Assembly: GCF_018555435.2 (NCBI RefSeq)
Contig: NZ_JAFEJT020000032.1
Coordinates: 1 to 35,824 of the forward strand
DNA: 35,824 nucleotides
Source of the DNA: Bifidobacterium amazonense
GTDB lineage: Bacteria > Actinomycetota > Actinomycetes > Actinomycetales > Bifidobacteriaceae
Reading direction: 5' to 3'
Shown: in pieces, positions 1 to 8,052 of the stretch
Layout of the letters: each line of letters begins with the position of its first letter
Position numbering within the stretch: position 1 is the first letter of the stretch
Translations under genes and position numbers: made by a program
Notes under the pieces: generated by a model
Told to the model about the DNA's origin: nothing
Databases searched by the model: none
What the model saw: the letters and a program-made list of their open reading frames with translations, nothing else

Positions 1-127
1 CTCGAAACCCGCGAATTGCCGGTCACGAGATGGATTGAACCGTGTCGATTCCATCGCGTGACCTCAATGCTTAGGCAGGGAAGGTCACGGGATAGAAAAA
101 CGGGCGGATTTGCCATCCCGTGACCTC
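1..127. repeat. 127-bp exact direct duplication, first copy
   Basis: Bases 1-127 are identical to 249-375 (offset 248 bp). The copied block carries two palindromic units and two spacers. Identity stops after the shared TGACCTC, so the array has grown recently by block duplication or unequal crossover. The left boundary is not seen because the window starts here. Confidence 0.9.
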
Positions 128-373
128 GAAACCACTGATTAAACCTTGTCTGCGAGGTCACGAGATGGATTGAATCGCGCCAATTCCATCCCATGACTAG
201 AGGCAATCTCACGCGATGGCAAAACCAGCCAAAATACCATCGCGTGACCTCGAAACCCGCGAATTGCCGGTCACGAGATGGATTGAACCGTGTCGATTCC
301 ATCGCGTGACCTCAATGCTTAGGCAGGGAAGGTCACGGGATAGAAAAACGGGCGGATTTGCCATCCCGTGACC
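1..373. repeat. Phased array of 43-bp palindromic units (six complete units)
   Basis: Six imperfect palindromes, each exactly 43 bp, lie at 21-63, 83-125, 156-198, 207-249, 269-311 and 331-373. Each begins like GGTCACGAGATGGA and ends like TCCATCGCGTGACC, with about 15-17 variable bases in the middle. Two centre types occur: TTGAACCGTGTCGAT-like (21, 269, and a variant at 156) and AAAAACGGGC-like (83, 331, and a variant at 207). Spacers are 19, 30, 8, 19 and 19 bp, differing by multiples of 11 bp. Base 1 matches the last base of a unit, so the array probably continues to the left. No coding potential is evident. Two more units lie at the right end of the window. The role is unknown; a binding array for a DNA-bending or partition protein, or a REP-like dispersed element, are possibilities. 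Confidence 0.9.
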
Positions 374-375
374 TC
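249..375. repeat. 127-bp exact direct duplication, second copy
   Basis: This is the second copy of the 1-127 block, without a mismatch. It ends at the right edge of the phased array; beyond 375 only weak, incomplete unit-like sequence (GCGTGATGG near 393 and GCGTGACC ending at 420) remains. Confidence 0.9.
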
Positions 376-457
376 CGGGACCTTTACTGGTTGCGTGATG
401 GATCAGGGTGTGGCGTGACCGGCTGTCATACAACCGTGGAAACCGCCTGTATCGGCG

Positions 458-484
458 AAGCGTGACAAAACTTGTGTCACGCTT
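458..484. repeat. Perfect 10-bp stem-loop (AAGCGTGACA / TGTCACGCTT)
   Basis: AAGCGTGACA at 458-467 pairs perfectly with TGTCACGCTT at 475-484 over a 7-base loop. It lies downstream of the leftward operon and could form in transcripts of either strand. A terminator role is possible but lacks a U-tract; membership in the TCACG repeat family is equally likely. Confidence 0.7.
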
Positions 485-523
485 CACTCAAAAGATGGCG
501 TCATCGACTGTGCGTGACAGACG

Positions 524-539
524 GGATCCCGCGGGATCC
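524..539. repeat. 16-bp perfect palindrome GGATCCCGCGGGATCC
   Basis: The palindrome is perfect and has no spacer, which is more typical of a protein-binding dyad than of a terminator hairpin. No gene promoter is evident next to it, so no regulatory role can be assigned. Confidence 0.5.
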
Positions 540-592
540 AAGTAATACCAACGATCAGTAGCCAAGCGTCCTGAGATCATTGACACGTCCCC

Positions 593-635
593 TGTCACGC
601 TTCACCAAAACCATCGTTCCCGTGAAAGCATGACA
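593..635. repeat. Imperfect stem-loop of the TGTCACGCTT family
   Basis: TGTCACGCTT (593-602) faces AAGCATGACA (626-635), a 10-bp stem with one mismatch and a 23-base loop. The arms match those of the 458-484 hairpin, with the order of the arms reversed. Confidence 0.5.
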
Positions 636-756
636 CCAAAACGGACCACACTCTCGCAGATCAACCGCATTCAGCCAAAGCGTGACAGCAAAAGGGTGAT
701 ACTGCCATTGTCTCTGCAAACTACCGTCACAGATAACGCCGATATGAAGAAGCGGC

Positions 757-2658
757 TCAGGCCGGATCGACGGTGCCGATAGTCTGGCCGTAGCGCACGG
801 TGTCGCCGACGGCGGTCTTCGTGTGCAGCGTGCCGGCGTGCGGCGCGGCGATCTGCGTTTCCATCTTCATCGCCTCGACCACGGCGACCGGCTCGCCGGC
901 GGCCACGGTCGCACCGTCGTCGGCCAGCCATCGCACGAACGTGCCGGTGATCGTCGACGTGACGGCGTTCGGGTCGACGGCCGCGGCCGTATCGTCGCCA
1001 CCTGACATTCCGTCGGCTGTACCGTCCGTCGCGTCACCGGCCGCCGAACCGCCGCCGACCGCGGCGAGCGCGAACGACGCGGGCAGGCCGAGCCGCACGC
1101 GCCTGCCGTCGAGCTCGATCCACATGCGCCGCATCGGGACCTCGTCCGACGCACGTTCGTACGCGGGACCGTCGCCGACCGGACCGTCGCCGGATAGACC
1201 GTCACCAGACGGACCGCTGCCAGCCGCACCAGCACCAGCACCAGCACCAGCCGGGCCATGTCCGACCAGACCGTCGCCGGTCAGCGTGGCCGGGTCGATG
1301 CGCGGCAGGAACGTCTCCTCGATCCAGCGCGTGTACACGCCGAGGTGATCGGCGGACGCGAAGTCGGGGTCGGCGAGCACGGCCTTGTCGAACGGGACGA
1401 CGGTGGGCACGCCCTCGATCTGGAGTTCGGCGAGCGCGCGGCGGGCGCGACGCAGGCATTCCTCGCGCGTGGGCGCGTAGACGACGAGCTTGGCGAGCAT
1501 CGAATCGAACTGGTCGGGTATGTCCGAGCCGGCGGCGACGCCCGTGTCGAAGCGGACGCCGGGGCCGCTGGGCGCGCGCAGGGCGCTGATATGCCCGGGG
1601 AACGGCACGAATCCGCGCGACGGATCCTCCGCGTTGATGCGGAATTCGATCGCGTGGCCGTGCGATTGCGGGCCGAAACCCTCCCCCAGCCCCGCGATGG
1701 ACTCCCCCTCCGCGATACGCAGCTGTTCGGCGACCAAGTCGATGCCGGTGGTCAGTTCGGTCACCGGATGTTCGACCTGGATGCGCGTGTTGACTTCCAT
1801 GAACGACATGGTGCCGTCTTCGGCGACGAGGAATTCGACGGTTCCGGCGCTCACGTAGCCGGCCTTGCGGCAGATCGCGACGGCGGTTTGCTTGAGATGG
1901 TCGCTGATTTCGGCCGGCAGGAAGGGCGCGGGGGCCTCTTCGATGAGTTTCTGGTTGCGCCGCTGCAGCGAGCAGTCGCGCGTGCCGACGGCGACGACGT
2001 TGCCGTGCGTGTCGGCGAGGATCTGCACTTCGACGTGACGCGGCCGGTCGAGGAACCGTTCGAGGAAGCAGTCGCCGTTGCCGAACGCGACTTCGGCCTC
2101 GTGCGTGGCCGACAGGAACGCCTCTTCGACGTCTTCGAGCCGGCGCACGACCTTGAGGCCGCGTCCGCCGCCGCCGTGCACGGCTTTGATAGCGAGCGGC
2201 AGTCCGTGTTCGCGGGCGAATCGGACGACTTCCTTCGGGTCGTGCACGGGTGCGACGGTGCCGGGGGCCATCGGCGCGCCGACTTCGGCGGCGATGTGCC
2301 GGGCCGCGACCTTGTCGCCGAGCGTGCGGATCGTCTCGGGGTTCGGACCGATCCACGTGAGTCCCGCGTCGATGACGGCCTGCGCGAAGTCGGCGTTTTC
2401 GGACAGGAACCCGTAGCCGGGGTGGACGGCGTCGGCGTGCGCGCGTTTGGCCGCGGCGATGATCTTGTCGATGTCGAGGTAGGTTTGGGCGGGCGTGACG
2501 CCTTCGAGCGGATACGCTTCGTCGGCGAGCTGCACGAACAGCGCGTTCGCGTCGGCGTCGGCGTAGACGGCGATGGCGGTGCGGCCGGTGTCGTGGCAGG
2601 CGTGGATGATGCGGACCGCGATTTCGCCGCGGTTGGCGATGAGGATTCGGTTCAGCAT
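757..2658 (-). CDS. Biotin carboxylase fused to biotin carboxyl carrier domain (AccC/PccA-like)
   Basis: This 633-residue protein should use ATP and bicarbonate to carboxylate its own biotin. The biotin carboxylase part (about 1-450) begins MLNRILIANRGEIAVRI and has the glycine-rich ATP loop HGGGGRG and the MEVNTRIQVEHPVTE segment. A low-complexity Gly-Asp/Gly-Ala linker (about 467-505) follows, and then a biotinyl domain with EAMKM, whose Lys598 is the biotin attachment site. The ATG at 2658 is chosen because it starts the conserved N-terminus and has AAGGAA upstream; it overlaps the stop of pxpBC as ATGCTGA, implying translational coupling. No carboxyltransferase gene is in the window. PxpB/PxpC are homologous to the carboxyltransferase part of urea carboxylase, so this subunit may serve a 5-oxoproline-active complex. 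Acyl-CoA carboxylation with a remote partner is the alternative. Confidence 0.9.
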   Translation of the reverse strand: MLNRILIANRGEIAVRIIHACHDTGRTAIAVYADADANALFVQLADEAYPLEGVTPAQTYLDIDKIIAAAKRAHADAVHPGYGFLSENADFAQAVIDAGLTWIGPNPETIRTLGDKVAARHIAAEVGAPMAPGTVAPVHDPKEVVRFAREHGLPLAIKAVHGGGGRGLKVVRRLEDVEEAFLSATHEAEVAFGNGDCFLERFLDRPRHVEVQILADTHGNVVAVGTRDCSLQRRNQKLIEEAPAPFLPAEISDHLKQTAVAICRKAGYVSAGTVEFLVAEDGTMSFMEVNTRIQVEHPVTELTTGIDLVAEQLRIAEGESIAGLGEGFGPQSHGHAIEFRINAEDPSRGFVPFPGHISALRAPSGPGVRFDTGVAAGSDIPDQFDSMLAKLVVYAPTREECLRRARRALAELQIEGVPTVVPFDKAVLADPDFASADHLGVYTRWIEETFLPRIDPATLTGDGLVGHGPAGAGAGAGAAGSGPSGDGLSGDGPVGDGPAYERASDEVPMRRMWIELDGRRVRLGLPASFALAAVGGGSAAGDATDGTADGMSGGDDTAAAVDPNAVTSTITGTFVRWLADDGATVAAGEPVAVVEAMKMETQIAAPHAGTLHTKTAVGDTVRYGQTIGTVDPA

Positions 2659-4826
2659 GATGGTTCCTTGGATTGCGTCTGGTGTTGCGTCTGGCTGGGT
2701 TCGTGCTGCGATGATGACGTGCGTGATGCGGATGGCACGGCCTGCGCGGTTGTTGCCGGCGACGGTCCGTCCGCGTTGCGGAAGCGGATGCGCGCGCCGG
2801 GCGGGAGCTGTCCGGCGAGAGCGAGCGCCGGTTTGGTGAGGACCGCGATGACCGGGTAGCCGCCGGTGACGGGCTGGTCGCGCAGGAAGAGGACGGGCTG
2901 GCCGTTGGACGGGATTTCGATCGCGCCGGGGACCATGCCTTCGCTGGCGAGTTCGCGTGTGTCGCGACGTTCGAGCGGCCGTGTGCCGTGGAGACGCAGT
3001 CCGACGCGATTGGATTGCGCGGTGACGGTCCACTCCTGATCGAACAGGTCGGTGATGCCCTGATCGGTGAACCAGTCGTCGCGCGGACCGAGAACGACGT
3101 CGAGGGTGGTGACCTCGCCGGTTGCGGGCAACCCGGCCGACCACGGCTGCGGTTGGCCGACGGTGAGGACCGTGTATACGGTTCGTACGACAGGGGCGGG
3201 CACTCCAAGAATGGCGCCATCCGTATGCGCCGGGTGTGCACTCCCCCAGTCGGTGTCGCCGGCGGCATCCTCGTCAGAGGATGCTCGCGTGGCTGCATCG
3301 CGAACCGCATCGGGAACCGCATCGCGAGCCGCATCAGAGTCGTGCGAGGTCGCGATGGCGAGCGGCGTACCGGGTGTGAGCGCTGCCGGGCCGAGCCCGG
3401 AGAGTGTGTCGGCGGAGGCGCTGCCGAGGACACAGGGTGCGTCGAAGCCGCCTTGGACGGCGATGTAGTTGCGGAAGCCGCATTGCGGGAAGCCGAGTTC
3501 GAGCTGTTCGCCGGGTTGCATCAGGAACGCTTCCTGCCGCATGATGCGAGTGCGCCCATACGCGCCGCTGACGGCGACATCGATGGGCGCGCCGGTGACA
3601 GCCAGTACGAGCGTGCGATGGACGGTCAGGCGCAGTCCGCCGCCAGCCGTTTCGATGGCGGGCGTGCCGATAGGGTTGCCGACGAGCTCGTTCGCCAGAT
3701 GGAATGCCGCCGGATCGGCCGCGCCGGAACCGGTCACACCCATCGTGGCCGCGCGGCGGCCGTCGTCCTCAAACACCGCGAACATGCCCGGATCGTCGAT
3801 CGTCAGATCGGCAGCACAAGCTGAATCGTCGACCTGCGTATCGTCGCGCGACAGACCGACGCTTGATGAGCACGTAACACCATGAGTGGCGTCCGCAGCG
3901 TCGTGCGCATGCGGTGAATCGGATATCCGTCCATCACATGTTTCACGCAAGGTTTCACAAAATGATTCGCGGTGCACCGCATTGCCAGTAACCGCTACAT
4001 CGCGATCCGCATCAACGGACGCAGCCATTGCGACCCATTCCCGTACCGGCTCGAATCGCACGGTGTCGCCGGGCTGGATGAGAGCGGGTGGGTTGCGATG
4101 ATCGTCCCACATCGGTTCGTCGGTGGTGCCGATGAGCTGCCATCCGCCGGAACTGGGCCGCGGATACACGCCGCTGAACGTGCCGGCAAGGCCGACCGCG
4201 CCGGCGGGCACGGCAAGCCGCGGATTCGCACGACGGGGCACGTCGAAGATCGGATCCCCGCCGGTCAGGTAGGTGAAACCGGGCGCGAATCCGCCGAATG
4301 CGGCCGTCCACGCGTGCCCGGCGTGGCGGTTCACGACTTCGACCGCGCTCACGCCGAGCAGGTCCGCGACCGCGTCCAGATCCTCGCCGTCGTAAACGAC
4401 CGGCACGGTCACCGTCTTCGCATGCCGTTCGACATGACCGCCCAGGTCCAATCCGCGCACCGCTGCAACCAGTTCGTCACGGTCCGTAAACAGCGGATCG
4501 AACCGGATCAGCACGGTCCGTGCGGCCGGCACCACTTCGGTCACGCCGGCGAACGGGTCCATCAGCGCGGTGCGCGGCGCGGCATCGCCGGCCCTCGCGT
4601 CTAGGTCATCCTCGGCATGCGCGGACCGATCCTCGGCATGCACGGACCGGTCCACGGCATGCGGCAAACGTGACTGCGCCGCACGCAAGGCCGCACGACG
4701 CGCCTCGATCGCGGCGTACAGCGACATCGCCGCATCCAACCCGTCCAGTTCCACCAGCAGCGCAGCGCGGCCCATCGGCAGGAATCGCATGGCGGCCGGC
4801 GAGACGGCGGCAGACGCGTCAGTCAT
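2652..4826 (-). CDS. pxpBC: 5-oxoprolinase subunits B and C fused (PxpB-PxpC, KipI-KipA type)
   Basis: PxpB and PxpC act with PxpA in ATP-dependent opening of 5-oxoproline to glutamate. They are normally separate proteins; here they form one chain of about 724 residues. The PxpB half (about 85-265) shows AFGGFAPGFTYLTGGD and FSGVYPRPSSGGWQLIG, typical of the AHS1/KipI domain. The PxpC half (about 345-690) shows GFPQCGFRNYIAVQGG, SNRVGLRL and GAIEIPSNGQPV, typical of AHS2/KipA. The roughly 75-residue joint is acidic and cysteine-containing with no recognisable domain. An Ala/Asp/His-rich insert sits near residues 50-80. The start may be ATG 4826 (GGGGAA nine bases upstream) or GTG 4835, which overlaps the pxpA stop as GTGA. 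The gene is coupled to both neighbours. Confidence 0.9.
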   Translation of the reverse strand: MTDASAAVSPAAMRFLPMGRAALLVELDGLDAAMSLYAAIEARRAALRAAQSRLPHAVDRSVHAEDRSAHAEDDLDARAGDAAPRTALMDPFAGVTEVVPAARTVLIRFDPLFTDRDELVAAVRGLDLGGHVERHAKTVTVPVVYDGEDLDAVADLLGVSAVEVVNRHAGHAWTAAFGGFAPGFTYLTGGDPIFDVPRRANPRLAVPAGAVGLAGTFSGVYPRPSSGGWQLIGTTDEPMWDDHRNPPALIQPGDTVRFEPVREWVAMAASVDADRDVAVTGNAVHRESFCETLRETCDGRISDSPHAHDAADATHGVTCSSSVGLSRDDTQVDDSACAADLTIDDPGMFAVFEDDGRRAATMGVTGSGAADPAAFHLANELVGNPIGTPAIETAGGGLRLTVHRTLVLAVTGAPIDVAVSGAYGRTRIMRQEAFLMQPGEQLELGFPQCGFRNYIAVQGGFDAPCVLGSASADTLSGLGPAALTPGTPLAIATSHDSDAARDAVPDAVRDAATRASSDEDAAGDTDWGSAHPAHTDGAILGVPAPVVRTVYTVLTVGQPQPWSAGLPATGEVTTLDVVLGPRDDWFTDQGITDLFDQEWTVTAQSNRVGLRLHGTRPLERRDTRELASEGMVPGAIEIPSNGQPVLFLRDQPVTGGYPVIAVLTKPALALAGQLPPGARIRFRNADGPSPATTAQAVPSASRTSSSQHEPSQTQHQTQSKEPSC

Positions 4827-4831
4827 CCTGC

Positions 4832-5656
4832 TCACTTCCCCGCACCGGCCGAACCGGCGGTGCCAGCCGCATCATCCGCAGCGGAATCCGCAACTGCATC
4901 CGCAGCGAACGCCCGCACGTCGAAACCGTCGGCGTCGAGCCGCGCGCGAATCGCACGGGCCATTGCGACGGCGCTCGGCGAATCGCCGTGCACGCACACC
5001 GAGTCGGCGGCGACCGGAATCACGCTGCCATCGATCGCAACGACTTCGCCGGCCGACGCCATGCGCGAAACACGCGCGGCGACCGCGTCCACGTCGCTGA
5101 TCACCGCGCCGGGCTGCGTGCGCGGCACGAGCGTGCCGTCGGGCATGTACGCGCGGTCGGCGAACGCCTCGCGGAACACGCGCAGTCCGGCTGCGGCGGC
5201 GATCTCGCCGACCACGGAACCGGGCAGGGTGAGCAGGCCGAGCGCCGGATCGATGGCAACGATCGCATCCACGACGGCCTGCGCCTGCCGCTCATCGTGC
5301 ACAATGCGGTTGTACAGCGCGCCGTGCGGCTTGACGTAGCTCACGCGCGCGCCGACGCTTGCGGCGAGTCCTTCGAGCGCGGCAAGCTGGTACATGACGT
5401 CGGCCTTGAGGTCGGCCGGTTGTTCGTCGACGAAGCGGCGGCCGAATCCGGCGAGATCATGGTAGGCGACGTGCGCGCCAACGCACACGCCGTTGTCCGC
5501 GGCGTTCGACAACGTGCGCAGCATGCCCGCCGGGTCGCCCGCGTGGAATCCGCAGGCGACGTTCGCGCTGGAGACCACGTCGAGCAGGGCGTGGTCGTCG
5601 CCGAGCGTCCACCGGCCGTAGCTTTCGCCCATGTCGCTGTTCAGATCGATGCGCAT
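4832..5656 (-). CDS. pxpA: 5-oxoprolinase subunit A (LamB/YcsF family)
   Basis: PxpA is the partner of PxpB/PxpC in cytoplasmic 5-oxoproline hydrolysis. The 274-residue protein has the usual family length and begins [14 protein letters not shown]. It also carries [25 protein letters not shown] and VKPHGALYN, and a C-terminal segment [11 protein letters not shown], all hallmarks of the LamB/YcsF family. The start at 5656 is set by this conserved N-terminus, with AAAGGA upstream. The stop overlaps or abuts the start of pxpBC. The 223 bp between this gene and the ycsI-like gene hold no gene that I can see. Confidence 0.95.
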   Translation of the reverse strand: MRIDLNSDMGESYGRWTLGDDHALLDVVSSANVACGFHAGDPAGMLRTLSNAADNGVCVGAHVAYHDLAGFGRRFVDEQPADLKADVMYQLAALEGLAASVGARVSYVKPHGALYNRIVHDERQAQAVVDAIVAIDPALGLLTLPGSVVGEIAAAAGLRVFREAFADRAYMPDGTLVPRTQPGAVISDVDAVAARVSRMASAGEVVAIDGSVIPVAADSVCVHGDSPSAVAMARAIRARLDADGFDVRAFAADAVADSAADDAAGTAGSAGAGK

Positions 5657-5879
5657 CGTCGGTTCCGTCCTTTCGTCGTCGACTCCGTCGAGTCGAATTC
5701 GTTCGCATGACGCGCCGCACAGTCCGCCATGCAATGTTTCACGAGGTGTTTTACACCCGTGGTCTTTCATGAACTTCCATGATATTCAGCGTCCGTGCGA
5801 CGAACGTCACGCCTCCACGGCCGGCCGCGTTGCCACAAGTCTCACCGACAGCCCCGCGTATGCCACAGCCTCGCAAGCC

Positions 5880-6689
5880 TCACACCATGTATGTGCGGTC
5901 GGGCACGTCGCTGATGAACATGTGGCCCGGCGCGTGTGTGATTGCGAACGACGGCTTGGACGCCATGACCGCGGCCTGCGGGGTGACGCCGCACGCCCAG
6001 AACACGGGCACGTCGCCGTCCTCGAGCACCGGCGCGTCGCCGTAGTCGGGGTGCATGACGTCCGTGACGCCGATGGATTCGGGCGAGCCGACGCATACGG
6101 GAGCGCCGTGCACGCTCGGATAGCGGGCCGAGATGCGCACCGCGTCGGCCACGCGGTCCGGCTGGATGCCGCGCATCGAAACGACCATGTTTGCACTGAA
6201 CCGGCCCGCCGGGCGGCACTTGATCGACGTGTCGTACATCGGCACGTTGCGTCCGGCGAGAATGTGGCGGACGGGAATGCCCGCCTCCATCAGCGGAAAC
6301 TCGAACGTGAAGCTGCAGCCGATCAGGAACGTGACCAGATCGTCGTGCTTCGCCCACACGTCGGTGATGTCGGGCAGCGTGTCGACCAGTTCGCCGTTTT
6401 CCCACACGCGATAGAGCGGAATGTCGGTGCGCACGTCGGAGCCGGCGGCGATCGACGGGAACGGGGAGCCGGCGTCGAGCACGTCGAGAATCGGGCACGG
6501 TTTCGGGTTGCGCTGCGCGAACAGCAGGAAATCGTATGCATACTCGCGCGGCAGGGCGATCATGTTCGCCTGCGCGTAGCCCTTCGACACGCCGCACGTC
6601 GGACGCACCGCACCCGAACGAAACGCCTCGCGAGCGGCCGCGGGCGTCGTGTTCTCATCCAATGCGCCAGCCGATCCGTCCATCGTCAT
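5880..6689 (-). CDS. YcsI/DUF1445 family putative hydro-lyase (D-glutamate cyclase-related)
   Basis: The 269-residue protein belongs to the DUF1445/YcsI family. It contains [55 protein letters not shown] and the C-terminal [11 protein letters not shown]. Bacterial members are named putative hydro-lyases, and a related domain occurs in mammalian D-glutamate cyclase, which makes 5-oxo-D-proline. The gene is first in a leftward operon with pxpA, pxpBC and biotin carboxylase, the same company as ycsF-ycsI-kipI-kipA in Bacillus. A role in supplying or repairing 5-oxoproline is therefore inferred. The start at ATG 6689 is supported by GGGGAG five bases upstream; the upstream in-frame start lacks such a site. 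Confidence 0.85.
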   Translation of the reverse strand: MTMDGSAGALDENTTPAAAREAFRSGAVRPTCGVSKGYAQANMIALPREYAYDFLLFAQRNPKPCPILDVLDAGSPFPSIAAGSDVRTDIPLYRVWENGELVDTLPDITDVWAKHDDLVTFLIGCSFTFEFPLMEAGIPVRHILAGRNVPMYDTSIKCRPAGRFSANMVVSMRGIQPDRVADAVRISARYPSVHGAPVCVGSPESIGVTDVMHPDYGDAPVLEDGDVPVFWACGVTPQAAVMASKPSFAITHAPGHMFISDVPDRTYMV

Positions 6690-7068
6690 CGTCACTCCCC
6701 TCTCCGCACGCACCGTCGCCACGCACGCGGCGCCGGCACGTCCTCACGTCGACCTTCACATCGACCATCAACGCAACGCCACGCTAGACACCGCACATTA
6801 AACCTCTATTACGCCCCCACACATCCCGTGTTACATCGTCTCAGTCATCTCAGTCATGACTGAGACGACTTCCCCGCTGACGAAGGCTTTCTCGAAATCC
6901 GCCACCACGGGGAAGCTCCAACGGCATAGCATCGGGAAAACAGGCCTCCCCATTGTGACGGTCACGTTACCGCCAGATATCGGGCTTTTCGCGCGGGCAT
7001 AACACGCGGGGACTAGGTTGGGTGATCGTTACCGCCGCAAGGGCCATCATCCGAGAAAAGGGAGCGTC
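6690..7068. other. Divergent intergenic region between ycsI-like and aminotransferase genes
   Basis: This 379-bp stretch must hold the promoters of the leftward 5-oxoproline operon and the rightward aminotransferase operon. It contains the 18-bp palindrome at 6849-6866 and the near-palindrome GTGACGGTCAC near 6956. The 10-mer CGTTACCGCC occurs twice (about 6963 and 7028). I cannot name convincing -35/-10 pairs. Confidence 0.6.
6840..6866. promoter_or_regulatory. 18-bp perfect palindrome with extra half-site, candidate operator
   Basis: TCTCAGTCATGACTGAGA at 6849-6866 is a perfect palindrome. The half-site TCTCAGTCAT is repeated directly at 6840-6849, so three half-sites occur in 27 bp. It sits about midway between two divergent operons, which suits a repressor or activator that controls one or both. 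The regulator is not encoded in the immediate neighbourhood. Confidence 0.6.
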
Positions 7069-8028
7069 ATGACTGGAATCGTGTTGGGCATCGGCAATGC
7101 GTCCGTACTGTTTTCGCCGAAGGGCACCCCGTTCGAGCCGGGCGAGACGATCGAACTCGTCGACCCGGAGCAGCCGCACGTCTCGGTGTTCGATCTGAGC
7201 GTGCTGCGCGGCGACGGCATCTTCGAGGCGACGACCGTGTGGAAGGGCTTCCCGGTCTCGCTCGAGAACCATCTGCGCCGTCTGGCCACGTCCGCGGCCA
7301 TGACCGACCTGCCCGAACCGAACATCGACGCGTTCACCGCCGCCGTGCAAAAGGTCATCGACGCGTACGACGACCCGGAACCGGGACCGATGCTGCGCAT
7401 CCTCGTCTCGCGCGGATTCGACCCGACCACCGGCGTGGGCGCGAACAAAAGCCATCTGCCGAGCGTGTGGATCTTCCTCGACGGCAAGGGCCTGCTGCAT
7501 TCGCTCGACCCGCTCACCATGGTCTCGCTGTCGCGCGGCTACGCCTCGGACGTGACCGCGAAGGCCCCGTGGCTGCTCAACGGCGCGAAGACGCTCAGCT
7601 ACGCGATCAGCCAGTCGGAGCACCGCCTGTGCGATCGCCGCGGCATCGGCGATTCGATCCAGTACACCACCGACGGCTTCACGCTCGAATGCCCGAATTC
7701 CTCGATCGTGGCGCAGTACGGCGACCTGTTCGTCACCCCCGATCCGCGCATCGGCATCCTCAACGGCACGTCCCAGCGCGAACTGTTCGCGTGGGCGCTG
7801 CAGGAGGGCAAGAAGACCGAGTACAAGAAGTTGCCGCTGGCCGAACTGAAGGAGGCCGACGCGCTGTTCATGACGCACGGCGGCTGGGTGATCCCGGTGC
7901 GCGAGCTCGACGGCAAGCCGTACGCGGTGGACATGCCGATGGTCGAGGCGATCAACGACGCGATGCACACCGGTCGCACGCGCGAGCTGGCCCTGACGAT
8001 CGGCCCGTCCGGCGACTACGAGTTCTGA
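7069..8028 (+). CDS. Class IV PLP-dependent aminotransferase
   Basis: The 319-residue protein is a fold-type IV PLP enzyme, the family of branched-chain aminotransferase, D-amino acid aminotransferase and aminodeoxychorismate lyase. FDLSVLRGDGIFEA near residue 41 is the family's N-terminal motif. Lys174 in NGAKTLSYA is the expected Schiff-base lysine, and Glu207 in TDGFTLECPNSS matches the glutamate that contacts the pyridine nitrogen. The exact substrate cannot be read from the sequence. Start at ATG 7069 has AAAAGGGAG just upstream. It is the first of three closely spaced rightward genes with two amino acid or peptide-type enzymes. D-amino acid or branched-chain transamination are the leading options. 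Confidence 0.85.
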   Translation: MTGIVLGIGNASVLFSPKGTPFEPGETIELVDPEQPHVSVFDLSVLRGDGIFEATTVWKGFPVSLENHLRRLATSAAMTDLPEPNIDAFTAAVQKVIDAYDDPEPGPMLRILVSRGFDPTTGVGANKSHLPSVWIFLDGKGLLHSLDPLTMVSLSRGYASDVTAKAPWLLNGAKTLSYAISQSEHRLCDRRGIGDSIQYTTDGFTLECPNSSIVAQYGDLFVTPDPRIGILNGTSQRELFAWALQEGKKTEYKKLPLAELKEADALFMTHGGWVIPVRELDGKPYAVDMPMVEAINDAMHTGRTRELALTIGPSGDYEF

Positions 8029-8052
8029 GCCGCGCAGGACCGGGGCATCATC

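Larger units (their letters stand above)
376..756. other. Non-coding stretch between repeat array and biotin carboxylase gene
   Basis: No convincing gene is seen here. The stretch is less GC-rich than its surroundings and is studded with AAGCGTGACA or its complement (458, 475, 593, and 678), often paired into hairpins. The GTCACG core is shared with the 43-bp units, so this may be a degenerate or related repeat family. Transcripts of the 5-oxoproline operon run into this region from the right, so one of the hairpins may terminate them, but none has a clear U-tract. Confidence 0.6.

Noticed and set aside
1..373. CRISPR array
   Set aside because: The repeats are imperfect palindromes with variable centres, spacers are only 8-30 bp and partly repeated, and no cas gene is present.
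209..487. 92-residue reading frame on the minus strand
   Set aside because: It runs through the palindromic units and a hairpin, has no ribosome site, and its sequence is explained by the repeats.
2652..4826. Urea amidolyase or allophanate hydrolase
   Set aside because: The AHS1/AHS2 domains adjoin pxpA and a YcsI-like gene, no amidase-signature allophanate hydrolase is present, and urea genes are absent.
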